A DNA stretch of 64,000 nucleotides from Sorex araneus (Eukaryota; Chordata; Mammalia; Eulipotyphla; Soricidae): NCBI RefSeq assembly GCF_027595985.1, contig NC_073307.1, positions 43,688,594-43,752,593 on the forward strand, in the 5' to 3' direction. The notes under the pieces are model-generated. The model had not been told where the DNA came from. It worked only from the letters and a program-made list of their open reading frames with translations, and did not search any database. Position 1 is the stretch's first letter; every line of letters starts with the position of its first letter. The translations under genes and the position numbers were made by a program. This document shows positions 1-10,783 of the stretch, piece after piece.

Positions 1-141
1 ACCTATCTGTGCCCAGGACTTACTCCTGGCTCTGTGCTCAGGAGTCATTCCTTATGATGCTCAAGAGACCATATGGGGTGCTGGGAATCAAACTCCGGTT
101 GGCTGCATGCAAGGCAAGAAGACAAGTGCCCTACTCGTTAA
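1..141 (-). mobile_element. Family A SINE, cut by window edge
   Basis: Contains actcctggctctgtgctcag, ccatatggggtgctggga and tgcatgcaaggcaag. The tail end lies outside the window. Confidence 0.85.
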
Positions 142-143
142 AC

Positions 144-176
144 TATATATATATATACATATATATATATACATAT
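144..176. repeat. (TA)n microsatellite
   Basis: Alternating TA interrupted by two TACA steps. Confidence 0.9.
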
Positions 177-401
177 CTCCAGCCATCACTTTTATATCTT
201 TCAAAAGATTTTGTGCTGTCTTGACATACCATTTTACCCTAAATCACTCAATACTTTTTTTTTTCCCCTGTGTGGTATCAGGGATGAACCCCAGGCCTTT
301 CCTCCCTGACTCTTGACTCTTTATGTGAAAATTGATCATATTCCTTCAAGTACACTTACCTGGTGGCAGCTAGTCATTAAGAATAAACTGCTGTCAAGTT
401 G

Positions 402-952
402 GTTTAACAAAGCTATCTCTTTTTTTAAAGTTTTTATTTTATTGAATCACTGTGAAAAAAATTACAAAGCTTCAGGTTTAAGTCTCAGTCATATGCTGAT
501 TAAACCCCCATCCCTTCATCAGTGCACATGTTCCACCACCAAGAACCCCAATATACCCCCTCCCACCTACCCCCCACCTAAGTAGCTAATGATCTTCACT
601 TTATTCTCTCTATACTTTGAATACATTCAATATTTCAATAGAGAATTCACTATTTTTGTTTGGAATTTTTCCCCAACAATCAGGCCTGCTGAAAAGGCAT
701 CATTTAATAATTTCTTTTCATTGCTGAGAGTGAAGACTCTGAGTTCGAGCAGCCACTATTGCGGCCGCACGGTTTTGGGTTTCTGATATTTTAGCTCAGT
801 TCACAGTCAAGATGCATTTCTGCCAGAAGCCGCTCCGGGTGCCAAAATGGGTTAGAAGACCTCTCGATCAAAGTCTTTAGGAGCAGAGGGTCCGTTTCTC
901 GCACCGCAGCTCCGGATCATATCTGGGCGGAAGGCGTTTAACAAAGCTATCT
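402..952 (-). mobile_element. 5'-truncated L1 3' end with exact 17-bp target duplication
   Basis: The insert 419-935 is a reversed L1 3' end: A-tail as T-run, 'attgaatcactgtgaa', 'ccctccaccag'-type C-rich block. The duplication gtttaacaaagctatct is at 402-418 and 936-952. It belongs to the same subfamily as 40086-40705, sharing the 'gcggccgcacggttttggg' segment. Confidence 0.9.
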
Positions 953-1554
953 TAAGGAAAAAGCTCTCATCATTTTAATCAGCACTTCCAGTCAATACCC
1001 ACTTCCAAATGGTGTGGCAGTTATTTTCTCATACAGAGAGAAGCTGCTTTTGCTACTTTGCCTAGTAAAGCATTCTTTTCCATAATGCAAAAGCAGAAGT
1101 CAGCAATTGATGCTATCCCATGAAGAGTCCCACTAGGGTTGGTTTTATTTGAGATGGAGGGATGGGGCTCTTAGAGTTGTTATGCATTAGAAGAGTGCTT
1201 GAGAGTGGGCACTGGGTACTTGGATGCTCTGTGATCAGGCAGGTGGCAATGGGCACTGGATGCTTGTACTGCTGACTGGTCAGGGTGACATGCAGACATG
1301 ATCAGTGATGGGCATGGTCCACAGCCCTTCACCCCCAAACACAGCAGCAGGCCCTTTTACTTCTTCATATGCAGGGAGAAAGGAACTTTCTGTATGGTTT
1401 CTGTTTGTTTGTTTGTTTGTTTGTTTTTTCTCCTCATATGCTCTTTCCCTGCTTTTGTTGAATGGTTCTTCTAAAGATGAGTTATTTGGGTACAGATTGC
1501 TAGATGTGTTCTTTATGCTACTATATGTTCTTTATGTTACCATACTATTCATTA
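953..1554. other. Unassigned sequence
   Basis: No repeat or coding pattern recognised apart from a short TTTG run near 1403-1427. Confidence 0.5.
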
Positions 1555-1681
1555 GTTTGGGGGCCACACCCAGTGGTGCTTGGGGCTACACCCAGAACTA
1601 CCCCTAACTTTGTCTATTTTGTTTTGCAGTGCTGGGGGTCAAGGCCAGATCTCACACATGCAAGGCTCTACCACTGAACTA
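1555..1681 (-). mobile_element. Family A SINE, old
   Basis: Heavily diverged; ggggccacacccagtggtgc and acatgcaaggctctaccact remain. Confidence 0.7.
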
Positions 1682-2188
1682 CTTAAATTTTGTAGATAAA
1701 ATTTCTTCTTGAAAGATGAAGAGTAAATTTTTAAATGTTCTGGAATATAGCCTATGGGCTCACATTTGAAAATCAGAGCCTATATTTACTTATTCTAAAT
1801 TTTCTGTCTTTTGATCAAAGAATCTTTTGATCCCCCTTGAAACTGCCTGTTTGGGAGTATGATTAGTGGCAGGGCCAAGATTATCTGTAGAATTTTTTCA
1901 GTAATTTCAACTGCAATGCAAATCTAATGCTCTTCTATTTTTAATTTTTTTTTAATAAAAGGAGTTTACACAGTAATTCTTTGCTGATTTTACTGGGAAA
2001 GACACCTAAGTCCTTATTCCCAAACTTCACTTTTAAACTGAGACATTCATTTTACTATGAGATGTGAAGCTGTTTTTGTCAGTATTTCCAGGATGAGCTG
2101 GAAATGGGTATTCCTTCCTACTCGCTACCTTTTTCACCAGTAGCACCAGCGCAGTCATGTCTCATCCTAGACAGACAAAACAGCTCTG

Positions 2189-2372
2189 AGGGGCTGGAGC
2201 AAGAGTACATAAGGTAGGGTGCTTGCCTTACAGGTGGCCAACTAGAATTCAACCCCGTAATCCCATATGGTCCCCTGAGCTTGCCAAGAGTGATTACTGA
2301 GTGCAGAGCCAGAAGTAACTCCTGAGCACCATTGGATGTGTCCCAAAAGCCCAAACAAAAACAGAAACAAAA
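2189..2372 (+). mobile_element. Family A SINE
   Basis: Full length from ggggctggagc to an A/C-rich tail; B box decayed to aattcaacc. Confidence 0.9.
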
Positions 2373-2679
2373 ATCCTTTGAGCCCGTGTGCCTGTCCCAA
2401 GAGCAGCCTTTCCTTAGGGCCTTTCTGGGAGTGGATCCCTCTTAGAGGGGAGCTAGCTTGGGAGACAGCTGGAGTCAGACAAATCTGCAGCCCAGGACTC
2501 ATGTCTTCAAGAGAGCAGAGGCAGCCCATGGGGTGAGAGGAGGGAGATCCCAGCCTACTCCTGGCTCTCCATTGATCTACTGTGTGGGCTTCAGTTTTCT
2601 TACCTGGGCAATGGTGGGGGATAGGAGCAAGCCTAACTTGATGCCTAAATAAACATCCTACACAGGACACCCAGGTATC

Positions 2680-2998
2680 ATATCCATCCATCCATCCATC
2701 CATCCATCCATCCATCCATCCATCCATCCATCTATATATCCACCCACCCACTCATCTTTCGATGCATCCCCAACCTATTGTCCACCACCCATGGGTCCAA
2801 CTATTCATTCACCTACCTACCCACTCATCCATTAACCCACCCACCCATACCTCCATCGCTATTAATACAACTGATCTATTCATCCACCCTTTCATCCACC
2901 TACCACTCACCCCTCCCTCCCTCCATCCACTGATCCAATTGACCTATCCACCCGTCATCCTCTCATTCATTTATTCATACATCTATCTGTCTTGCTAA
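2680..2998. repeat. (ATCC)n microsatellite with decayed extension
   Basis: Perfect tetranucleotide run at about 2682-2731, then imperfect CCA/TCCA-rich sequence to 2998. Confidence 0.9.
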
Positions 2999-3267
2999 CC
3001 AACCATCTCTCAGCCTGGTCATAATTTCATTTGAAATTTCACTCTTTCCTTCATACTGAGTTGGCAGAGCTAATTATAGTCATATTCTGTTATTATGTGT
3101 GATCCAAAATAACTCTTGTCTTTTGTATTTGAGTATTCTGTTTCTTTAAATGTTCCTATTTCTAGTCTATCCAGTAATCGGATAAAGGAAGGGATTGAAG
3201 TTTCAGATGAATAGAGTGGAATAGCACCTTTTCACTGAAATTCTAAAGTAATGTGTCTTATTTTATT

Positions 3268-3403
3268 TGTTGCTAACCACTCTTAGCAATGCTTGGGTGG
3301 TTTGAGTGGAGAAATTCTCATGTGGTGCTGAGAATTGAATTGAGCCTGAAACTTTCACTGGAGGGGCACTCACCCTAGCGTTCTGAGCTGTCTCTCTGGC
3401 CCC
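3268..3403 (-). mobile_element. Family A SINE, old
   Basis: Recognised by gctgtctctctggcccc at the head and a decayed body. Confidence 0.65.
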
Positions 3404-3682
3404 AACAGTGATCTATTTCAATCCAGATAGTGCTAATACTATTTAAAGTCTCCAAATGTCTCCTTCTGTTGCCATGATTATAATTCCTTGGACTCTCTGT
3501 TTCTCATACCCTCCCTATCCGTGAGAGCCCTTTTGAAGCTTACAAAAGACCAGCAGTGTATTTGGCATCTCTTCCTTAGACCCCAATTACTGTCTCCTTT
3601 TCAAGCTTTTTGGGCTGAATTTTTTTATTATTAATGTCCATTTTGATGTCTTTATTCGAATCACAATATTTTCCTTCCATGT

Positions 3683-3756
3683 TATTTTTCCTTTTAGAAT
3701 GAAAAGATATGCTGAGAAATAAATCCAGCTGCCTTCTCCTGACTTGGATGTTTATC
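3683..3756 (+). other. TICAM2: TICAM2 coding-exon splice acceptor and 5' UTR
   Basis: A pyrimidine-rich run ends in AG at 3696-3697, the likely acceptor of the TICAM2 coding exon, leaving 59 nt of 5' UTR before the ATG at 3757. All three frames entering the exon at 3698 meet a stop before 3757: TGA 3700-3702, TGA 3713-3715 and TAA 3720-3722. The acceptor is assigned from sequence only. Confidence 0.6.
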
Positions 3757-4404
3757 ATGGGTGGTGGCAAGTCTAAACTCCATCCCTGTCCTCTGTCTTT
3801 CTTGTGGGATAAAGGTGACTGTGTGGAGACAAACGTAGGACAGCAGGTGTCACAGTCTGATGCCCCAGAGAAACCGGAGGGAGCAGGAGGAGTGGGGGAG
3901 AAGGCAGAAGAGGATGAGGATGAAGTGTTCCTCAAGTTTGTGATCCTCCACGCACAAGAGGACATACTCGAGGCCCTCCGAGTCCAGAGTCTGCTGCAGA
4001 ACGACTTTGGCATCAAACCCGGGATCATCTTCGCGGAGATGCCATGTGGCCGGCAGCACCTGCAGAACCTGGACGACGCCGTCAACGGCTCAGCCTGGAC
4101 CATCTTACTGCTGACCGAGAACTTCCTGCGAGATACCTGGTGCAGGTTCCAGTTCGACACGTCGCTCATGAACTCCGTCAACAGGCAGCACAAGTACAAC
4201 TCGGTCATCCCCATGCGGCCGCTGCACAACCCCCTGCCCCGCGAACGGACACCCTTGGCCCTGCGCAGCATCAATGCCCTGGAGGAGGGCAGCCGAGGCT
4301 TTGCCACCCAAGTGGAGAGGATCTTTCAGGAATCTGTGTACGAGACCCAGCAGGTGATATGGAAGGAGATGAGAAGTGCCGTTCACGGGCAGCTCTCTGC
4401 CTGA
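3757..4404 (+). CDS. TICAM2: TICAM2 (TRAM), TIR-domain adaptor for TLR4
   Basis: Intact 215-aa frame in one exon. TRAM is the myristoylated bridging adaptor that recruits TRIF to endosomal TLR4, leading to IRF3 and interferon-beta. I chose the ATG at 3757, not the in-frame ATG at 3709, because it gives an N-terminal MGGGKSK, a myristoylation and basic signal matching human MGIGKSK. An acidic linker (about residues 38-56, E/D-rich) leads into the TIR domain (about 57-215), with FLKFVILHA at its start, the BB loop AEMPCGRQ (Pro96-Cys97, equal to human Pro116-Cys117) and the later FLRDTW block. The protein is about 20 residues shorter than the human one, all lost in the N-terminal linker. Position 16 is Leu where human has the PKC-epsilon target Ser16. 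Human Glu87-Asp88-Asp89 reads Gln-Glu-Asp here. Identity is secure; functional effects are inference. Confidence 0.96.
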   Translation: MGGGKSKLHPCPLSFLWDKGDCVETNVGQQVSQSDAPEKPEGAGGVGEKAEEDEDEVFLKFVILHAQEDILEALRVQSLLQNDFGIKPGIIFAEMPCGRQHLQNLDDAVNGSAWTILLLTENFLRDTWCRFQFDTSLMNSVNRQHKYNSVIPMRPLHNPLPRERTPLALRSINALEEGSRGFATQVERIFQESVYETQQVIWKEMRSAVHGQLSA

Positions 4405-4777
4405 CAGAGCACAGGCCCCCGCAGACCCGGTGGGCTTCATCTCCATTTGAGAAAGCAGTTTCTAGGGAAAGATTAAACTGGAGAGAACCTCTGTTTGCCA
4501 GGAGCCTCAGAGAAGTAATGTCTGCGAGACAATCCATAAAATCATGCAGGTTTGCGGTTGCTGTCTTTGCTGCTTTGATAAACTCAAGTTGTCAATTTCA
4601 GTTTGATTTTTTTAGAGGGCGCACCCAGCTGTGATGAGGGGGTCCCTCTCAGTGATGCTGGGGAAGGAGAGGGACCAAGAGATATTGGGTCTTGGGCCTG
4701 GGGCTCCCACAGCACTCACCCTGCCGAGCTCTCTCTCTCTCTATTCATTTCAAGGAATTTTCATCTTCCTAGTTCTT

Positions 4778-4960
4778 TTGTTTTTTGTTTTTGTGCTTTT
4801 TGGGTCACACCCAGTGATGCACAGGGGTCACTCCTGGCTCTGCACTCAGGAATTTCCCCTAGCGGTGCTCAGGGGACCATATGGGATGCTGGGAATCGAA
4901 CCCGGGTCAACTGTGTACATGGCAAACGCCCTACCCACTGTGCTATCACTCCAACCCCTT
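4778..4960 (-). mobile_element. Family A SINE with target duplication
   Basis: Nearly complete. Duplication atcttcctagttctt at 4763-4777 and atctttctagttctt at 4961-4975 (one mismatch). Confidence 0.95.
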
Positions 4961-6029
4961 ATCTTTCTAGTTCTTGACAAGTTTCTCAATGTTTATTTCT
5001 CATGTGGAATGCTTAGCAAAATGTTGTACGATTAGCTATGTTTTTTTTAATGCAATAAGATCTTCCCTTGCTGATTTTTGTTCAAAGATAAGCAGAAAGA
5101 AATGCCCCCCCGAGAGAGTTCCACACTTTCCCTAGTGAGGCCCTTCACCTGAGTGTGGCCATGTCTACTTACCCGCTCAGTCACCTGGAAAGAGGGACAC
5201 AGGATTAGAGATCCCAGACTGACTATCCAAGTCTGAGGGCACGTCAGCAGGATCCAGTCTAGCAGGTTCCCCCGCCTCCTGGACTTGGCATCTTGGCAGC
5301 TGCTTCCACCCCAGTTGGTACCTCGTGTGCTGTTGGAGGAGCCTAAACTTCCGGCACAAACTCTCCACGCCAAACCACCTCGGCCTCCAGAACATTGTCC
5401 CAATGCTCCTGAGCACTGGAACTGGGAGTCCTGGCCAGACTTCTCCTCTGAAATAAGACGACTTCGCTCAGGACAGCTGCTATGTTTGTAGGCTCTGCCT
5501 TCACCTTTTTGGACTGGGGTTTGGGAGAACCTTCCGGTATGAACTGGAGAAGAGGATGGAATCAGAATCTTCTTTGGTTATGGGGGTAGAAGGTAGAACC
5601 AAGCAGAGCTCAGCCTCTGCCCCTGGAGATGAAGGTGACCGTGGACCTGCCGCTAGCCCACCTTTTAGCTATGACATGAAAGGATTGGGTTGTCCCCTCT
5701 CAGGATGCGGACCAGCAGGAACCAGAAAAGGCAATGAGGAAGACGGAGCTAGAGAGGAGGGGGCTGCCTGTGCTTGCGAGGGAAGGTGTTGGCCTGAGGG
5801 CATGGCAGGGATTTACCTTGCTGACCATTTAAACTTCCAGGCGCACAGCAAAAGCTACAACACCCACTTCATGCAGATTCTTTTCAAGGATTGTGCATAT
5901 TTGGGATCCTTCCAAACTGGGGCTCAGGAGTGTGGGGGCTCCTGGCACTGTTCTGCCAGCCAGGCAATGTGAGGGTCTGAGACAGTGCCACGCCAGCCTG
6001 AGGCCCCGGGCATACCTGGGCCATCCCAG

Positions 6030-6152
6030 TGGTGATGGGCGCCCCTAGGGCTGCACCGGACAATGCTTGGGGCAGGGCATGTGGTGCTGGGATTGAACCT
6101 GGGTCAGTGGCAGGTACCTGTCTTGACTCCTATACTATCTCTCAGGCCCCTT
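6030..6152 (-). mobile_element. Family A SINE, old
   Basis: Retains gtggtgctgggattgaacct and ctatactatctctcaggcccc. Confidence 0.65.
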
Positions 6153-6183
6153 AAAGTATTTTTTCTTTTTTTGTTCTATGTTT

Positions 6184-6334
6184 GTTTGGGGGCTGTGCTT
6201 AACATTCACTTCTGGCTCAGCCCTTGGGGATCACTCCTGGAGATTGGGTGACCAGATGGGATATTGCGGACTGAACCCAGGTCAACTTCATGCAAGGCAA
6301 GCACCTAATCTGCTATACTATTTCTCTAACCCCC
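6184..6334 (-). mobile_element. Family A SINE
   Basis: Moderately diverged; head end ctatactatttctctaacccc. Confidence 0.8.
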
Positions 6335-6342
6335 TTAAAGTG

Positions 6343-6518
6343 GTTTTTTTTTTTACTTTTGGGGTCACACCTGGCAGTGCACAAATGTTACTCCTGGCTC
6401 TGCACTCAGGAATTACTCCTAGTGGTGCTCAGGGGACCACATAGGATGCTGGGAATCAAACCCAGGTTGGCCGCATGCAAGGCAAACGCCCTACCCACTG
6501 TGCTATCCCTCCAAACCT
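6343..6518 (-). mobile_element. Family A SINE
   Basis: Well preserved; third of three copies in a row on the same strand. Confidence 0.92.
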
Positions 6519-7060
6519 TCCTTGGAGTGGTTTTTAGAAGGAACTTTGGCCTAATTTTTCTTTCTCTTTCCCCCGCCTTTTTGTATCCCCTTGGATAGTA
6601 CTGAGATCTGCCTCTTCATAGCCTTGAACCAAAATGTTCTATATGGAGCGTTTCCTCATAACCCTGGATGTAAATGACACACTCTGCTCTGCTAGTATTT
6701 GGCAAGGAAGACATTGTTCTCACTGCACACAGACATCTAAATGAAAGCTTCCTTTCCATTCTAGTTGCTTACTATTTATTCATGTTTAACCTTTTCATTT
6801 TAATAATGAATATTCATGTTCCCCTATACTATTCCCTGTATCTAGCATTTTATATGCTAATATAGCATTGAATTCCTTTCCTTCATACTTGCCATGCCTG
6901 GGTAATTGATTCTGCATGATATTATTATTTATCAATATCTCACAACACCACAGAATTCCAGGAGGTTAGCTTTACACTGCTGTATGTGTGTAATACATGC
7001 TTCTCCACCAGCAAAGATCTGATATCTGATTGCATCCCATTGGATAATGTGTGTACATAA

Positions 7061-7102
7061 ATGTGTATATATATATACATATACATCTATACATATGTAT
7101 AC
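7061..7102. repeat. (TA)n/(TATACA) microsatellite
   Basis: Short AT-alternating run next to the following SINE tail. Confidence 0.8.
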
Positions 7103-7125
7103 AACAACAAATATGTGTGTATAAT

Positions 7126-7298
7126 TTGTTGTTGTTTTGAGTCCACACATGGTGATGCTCATGAGCTACTCCTGGCTCTGCACTCAGGAATTATTCCTCG
7201 CAGGGCTGGGGAATCGTATGGGATGCTGGAGGTTAAACCCGGGTCAGCCACATGCAAGGCAAAGTGCCTTACCCACTGTACTATTGCTCCTGTCCACT
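7126..7298 (-). mobile_element. Family A SINE
   Basis: Tail region is TTG-rich; body and B box (aacccgggtcag) are clear. Confidence 0.88.
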
Positions 7299-7545
7299 GG
7301 ATGGTGTATTTTTTGCGGTGTTTCTGGTGACTCAATAAAATGGGGAGCAAACAAGATTGACTGAGAAAAGAATGTTTCTACCTCTCTGCTCAACCTACCT
7401 CAGCCACCTGTGCTTGGAGAAATGCCTGGCCTAGATTGGGTCAGTCTCAACCTCAGCAAGGCACTATGGGTCTGTCACCTTCCCTCACAGAAAAGAATTT
7501 CAAGAGGAGGCAAAATAGTGAAGTAAAGTAGGCTTGGAGGGATTT

Positions 7546-7692
7546 CTTGGTGACACCCAGCAGTGCTCAGGGCTTACTCCTGGCTCTGTACTCAGAAATC
7601 ACTCTGGGTTGGCTCATATGGGGTGCTGGAGATCAAACCCAAGTTGGCTGTATGCAAGGCAAGCACCCTATTTGCTGTGCAATCACTCTGAC
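7546..7692 (-). mobile_element. Family A SINE
   Basis: Older copy. The next SINE inserted at its head end. Confidence 0.85.
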
Positions 7693-7706
7693 CTCAAAGA
7701 TAATTT

Positions 7707-7887
7707 GTTTTTTCTTATTTTTTTTTTGGTGGGGTCACACCCGGCAATGGTCAGGGATTTCTCCTGGTTCTGCACTCAGGAATCACTCCTGGCGGTGCTC
7801 GCGTGACCATATGGGATGTTGGGAATCGAACCCTGATTGGCCACCTGCAAGACAAATGCCCTACCCGCTGTGCTATCACTCCAGCCC
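7707..7887 (-). mobile_element. Family A SINE with target duplication
   Basis: Duplication ctcaaagataattt at 7693-7706 and 7888-7901, exact. Confidence 0.95.
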
Positions 7888-7924
7888 CTCAAAGATAATT
7901 TTTATTGAAACATTTAGAAAGATG

Positions 7925-8110
7925 TGAAAGGGAGAAGTAGGTATTCAGGAGAGAACACAGGCTTCTCCAGAGTGGAGATAAGCAAAGAAATAGAGACAAG
8001 CAAGCAAGACCCATGCTCAAGGGAGAACGTGAGCCTGATATGAGCGAGCCCGGATGGCTTTCGGGAGGAATCTCTGTACAATTCTTCCAAGTGGGATTTT
8101 TCCTGAATTT
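7925..8110. repeat. Unclassified sequence shared with 41246-41400
   Basis: The segment gagagaacacaggcttctcc recurs inverted near 41270 as agcttgtgttctctctt. Translations of the two opposite strands share the pattern PL-RSLCSLL--Y-S. I do not recognise the family. Confidence 0.45.
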
Positions 8111-8421
8111 TTGCCTACACAAAAGTTCATCTTTGTATTGTCACGGAAAGTCTTGCACTGTTAATGGTTTTCTAACTTCATCTTTTGTGGTGTTGATGAT
8201 CTCTTTATCAGATTCATGAGACTTCAGGTTCTTCTATCGTTTTCTCCTTTTCTGAGGCATTCACCCTTCCCTGGTAGGGCCTTGGATTTCTGCATGTGGC
8301 TGGTCCCCAGTTTCTCTTCTTCAGACAGCTCAGCATTTGTGCCTCAGAGGCATGTGGTCTTCATGCCCTTGGGCTACACCTCAGGGCAAGGGAATCTCTT
8401 CTTAAGTTCTGTTATTTTTCA

Positions 8422-8827
8422 TCACATGAGACTGACACCCAAGGACAGTCGATACAAGGGCCAGGAGGATTGCCCCATAGCTGGAAGCCTGCTTCACGAG
8501 TGGAGGGGAGAAGGCAGATGGAATAGAGAAGGGATCACTAAGAAAATGATGGCTGGAGGAATAGTCGTGATGGGAGATGTGTGCCGAAAGCAGATAACGG
8601 ACCAAACATGATGACCTCTTAGTGTCTGTGCTGCAAGCCATAATGCCCCAAAGTAGAGAGAGAGTATGGGGAATATTGTCTGCCACAGAGGCTGGGGGAG
8701 GGTGGAAAAGGGGGGTTATACCAAAGATACTGGTGGTGGGAAATGTGCACTGGTGGAGGGATGGGTGTTTGATCATTGTGTGATTGTAACCCAAACATGA
8801 AAGCTTGTAATTTAACATTTTTTTTTA
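8422..8827 (+). mobile_element. 5'-truncated L1 3' end with target duplication
   Basis: Sense-strand L1 3' UTR ending in a T-interrupted A-poor tail. Duplication aagttctgttattttca at 8404-8421 and 8828-8844 (one-base length difference). Confidence 0.9.
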
Positions 8828-9325
8828 AAGTTCTGTTATTTTCAAAAAAGTACACTGACTGGGCCCCCCATCTGCTTACAACAAGGGCAATTTCCCAAGC
8901 AGTGCTTTGGGGGCCTAGACCCACTCCCAGGGACACGAGCTAGCTGGGTCAGATGGTTCAACACTCAGGCCTGACAGTGTGGTGCTACTTTGACTCGGCA
9001 ATGCTGGACCACCAGGACCACCCAGCAGTGTTGGAGTGGGGTTCAGGTGGTGCCAGGATGGCACTCAAAGCCGTGAGCATGCCAGGCTGTGCTCCAGCCC
9101 TCTGCGCGCTCTCGCCAGTCCTGATGTGTTTTTCAAATCAATGTTTGTTCTTCCTTATCCTTGACTAACCTTGATTCTTATTCCAATGAAGTCTGTGAGA
9201 AAGTGTTTTGAAAGCAGGCTTCATTCCAGTCTGGAGTCTGATACATTCTCTTAGGATGAAAAATGTGAATCGCGTGAATCACCATATATGTCAAAATGAA
9301 TCATTGTTAACAAAGGACTGTCTCA

Positions 9326-9470
9326 CTGGGAAGGGACCAGGGTTGGGGTTCCAGTGGTAGAGCACACGGCTTCCATTTCAGGACCCTGGTTTGGTCCCCT
9401 GCATCATCTGAACACCCGAGTACGGCTGGGCGTGGCCTTACCATAGTGACAAAAACAGACAAACAGGATA
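9326..9470 (+). mobile_element. tRNA-derived SINE, diverged head
   Basis: A-box-like agtggtagagcacacggc and B-box-like ggtttggtcccc precede an A-rich tail. Subfamily uncertain. Confidence 0.6.
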
Positions 9471-9758
9471 AAAAGAGGTGAAGGCGTGGGCTTAGTTGTA
9501 TGTATACACTTCTATAGTTGTAGATTAACACATGTGGGCAAATTCTGGAAATTTTGCCACACATCAGAGTCTCCCATCTTGATTATTTGGTGCCTACCCT
9601 AGAGTAGGGGAATGTGAGTTGAGCCGAATGTGTCAGGATTCTTCCAGCCCTAAGAAACAAACACCCTGAACCATGTAGCCTAGACATAGAGACCATTGAG
9701 TTTCTACCTTAAGAAATCAAGGTAGGAGGTCTCAAAGGTTTCCGTTAAAAGTTCAAGT

Positions 9759-9872
9759 CCATACTGGAGAGGCGGTCCAGGGATCAAGGCACTGACCTTG
9801 CATGTGGCTCACCCTGGCTCAATTCCTGGCACCGTATATGGTCCCCTGAGAACTGCAAAAAACATTCGAAAA
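9759..9872 (+). mobile_element. Family A SINE, 3'-shortened
   Basis: Head and B box (ggctcaattcct) to tatggtcccctgag, then decays. Confidence 0.75.
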
Positions 9873-9885
9873 ATACTTAGATCCT

Positions 9886-9982
9886 TGTTGAATATTCAAG
9901 TTTCACATGCATTGTGCGTGAGAAGCCAGGGTTCAATTCCTGGTACTAGGCTGTGGTCTCAAAAACAAACCAACAAAAATCC
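9886..9982 (+). mobile_element. SINE fragment
   Basis: B box gggttcaattcctgg and A-rich tail remain. Confidence 0.6.
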
Positions 9983-10141
9983 AGTTCCTTACATATAATG
10001 CAATATTATTTCACCCTGAGAAGGAAGAAATAACAAGAAAGGACAGAGATGGAGATATATTTTAATTATTTTATAAAATAATTTTACAAATTTAATAAAT
10101 ATTTAAATAAAATTTTGATAAACTAATGGCATTAAATTCAC

Positions 10142-10276
10142 TTTCCTTGTACACAGCCAACCTAAGTTTGATTCACAGCACCCCATAGACCTGTGTAGGG
10201 TCCCCTGTCACTGCCAGGAGTGATCCCTGAGCATAGGCCAGAAGTAAACCCCAAACACTGCCAGGTGTGGCCCCAA

Positions 10277-10279
<3 letters not shown>
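10142..10279 (+). mobile_element. Family A SINE, 5'-truncated
   Basis: Starts within the head; its tail continues into a TA microsatellite. Confidence 0.8.

Positions 10280-10308
<29 letters not shown>
10280..10308. repeat. (AT)n microsatellite
   Basis: Uninterrupted AT run between a + strand SINE tail and the T-tail of a - strand SINE. Confidence 0.95.
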
Positions 10309-10323
<15 letters not shown>

Positions 10324-10488
10324 GCTTTTTGGGTCACACCCGGCGATGCACAGGGGTTACTCCTGGCTCTGCACTCAGGAATCACCCCTGGCGGTGCTCA
10401 GGGGACCATATGGGATGCTGGGATTTGAACCCGGGTCGGCCGCGTGCAAGGCAAACGCCCTACCCGCTGTGCTATCGCTCCAGCCCCC
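10309..10488 (-). mobile_element. Family A SINE, near consensus
   Basis: Young copy with intact head (ctatcgctccagcccc) and CpG-rich tRNA part (cgggtcggccgcgtgcaagg). Confidence 0.96.
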
Positions 10489-10624
10489 TATATTTTTTTT
10501 TTTTAAGAAAATAAGATTCTAACACATGCCACAACATGAACCAACTTAGGGAATATCATGCTAAATGAAATAAGACATGCACAAACATCAGATAAAGTGT
10601 TTCATCCAATGAACATGAAGCTCC

Positions 10625-10783
10625 TGGAGGGCCAGAGAGATAGTGCAGGGGTTCAGGCACTTGCTTGGCACGTGGCCAACTTTGGTTCACTCTCCAGCAC
10701 CACATCTGGTTCCCGAGCCCTATCTCGAGAGTGATTCCTGAGCACTGTTAGGTGTGTTCCCAATTCCTCTACCCCAAAAAATG
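10625..10783 (+). mobile_element. Family A SINE
   Basis: Diverged; gggccagagagatagtgcag head. Confidence 0.85.

Larger units (their letters stand above)
4405..7350 (+). other. TICAM2: TICAM2 3' UTR and downstream flank (extent uncertain)
   Basis: No further coding signal follows the TICAM2 stop. Candidate poly(A) signals are ATTAAA at 4472-4477, only about 70 nt past the stop, and AATAAA at 7334-7339. No canonical AATAAA was noticed between them. The stretch 5040-5980 is not covered by a repeat I recognise and may be 3' UTR. SINEs lie at 4778-4960, 6030-6518 and 7126-7298. Confidence 0.4.

Noticed and set aside
2682..2731. CRISPR-like or satellite array
   Set aside because: It is a simple tetranucleotide microsatellite without spacers, in a mammalian genome.
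3709..3756. Upstream in-frame ATG giving a 231-aa TICAM2
   Set aside because: It would bury the MGGGKSK myristoylation signal behind 16 residues. The known family start is the ATG at 3757.
9326..9470. Functional tRNA gene
   Set aside because: A and B boxes are present, but no cloverleaf arms can be paired and an A-rich SINE tail follows. The same holds for the other SINE heads.
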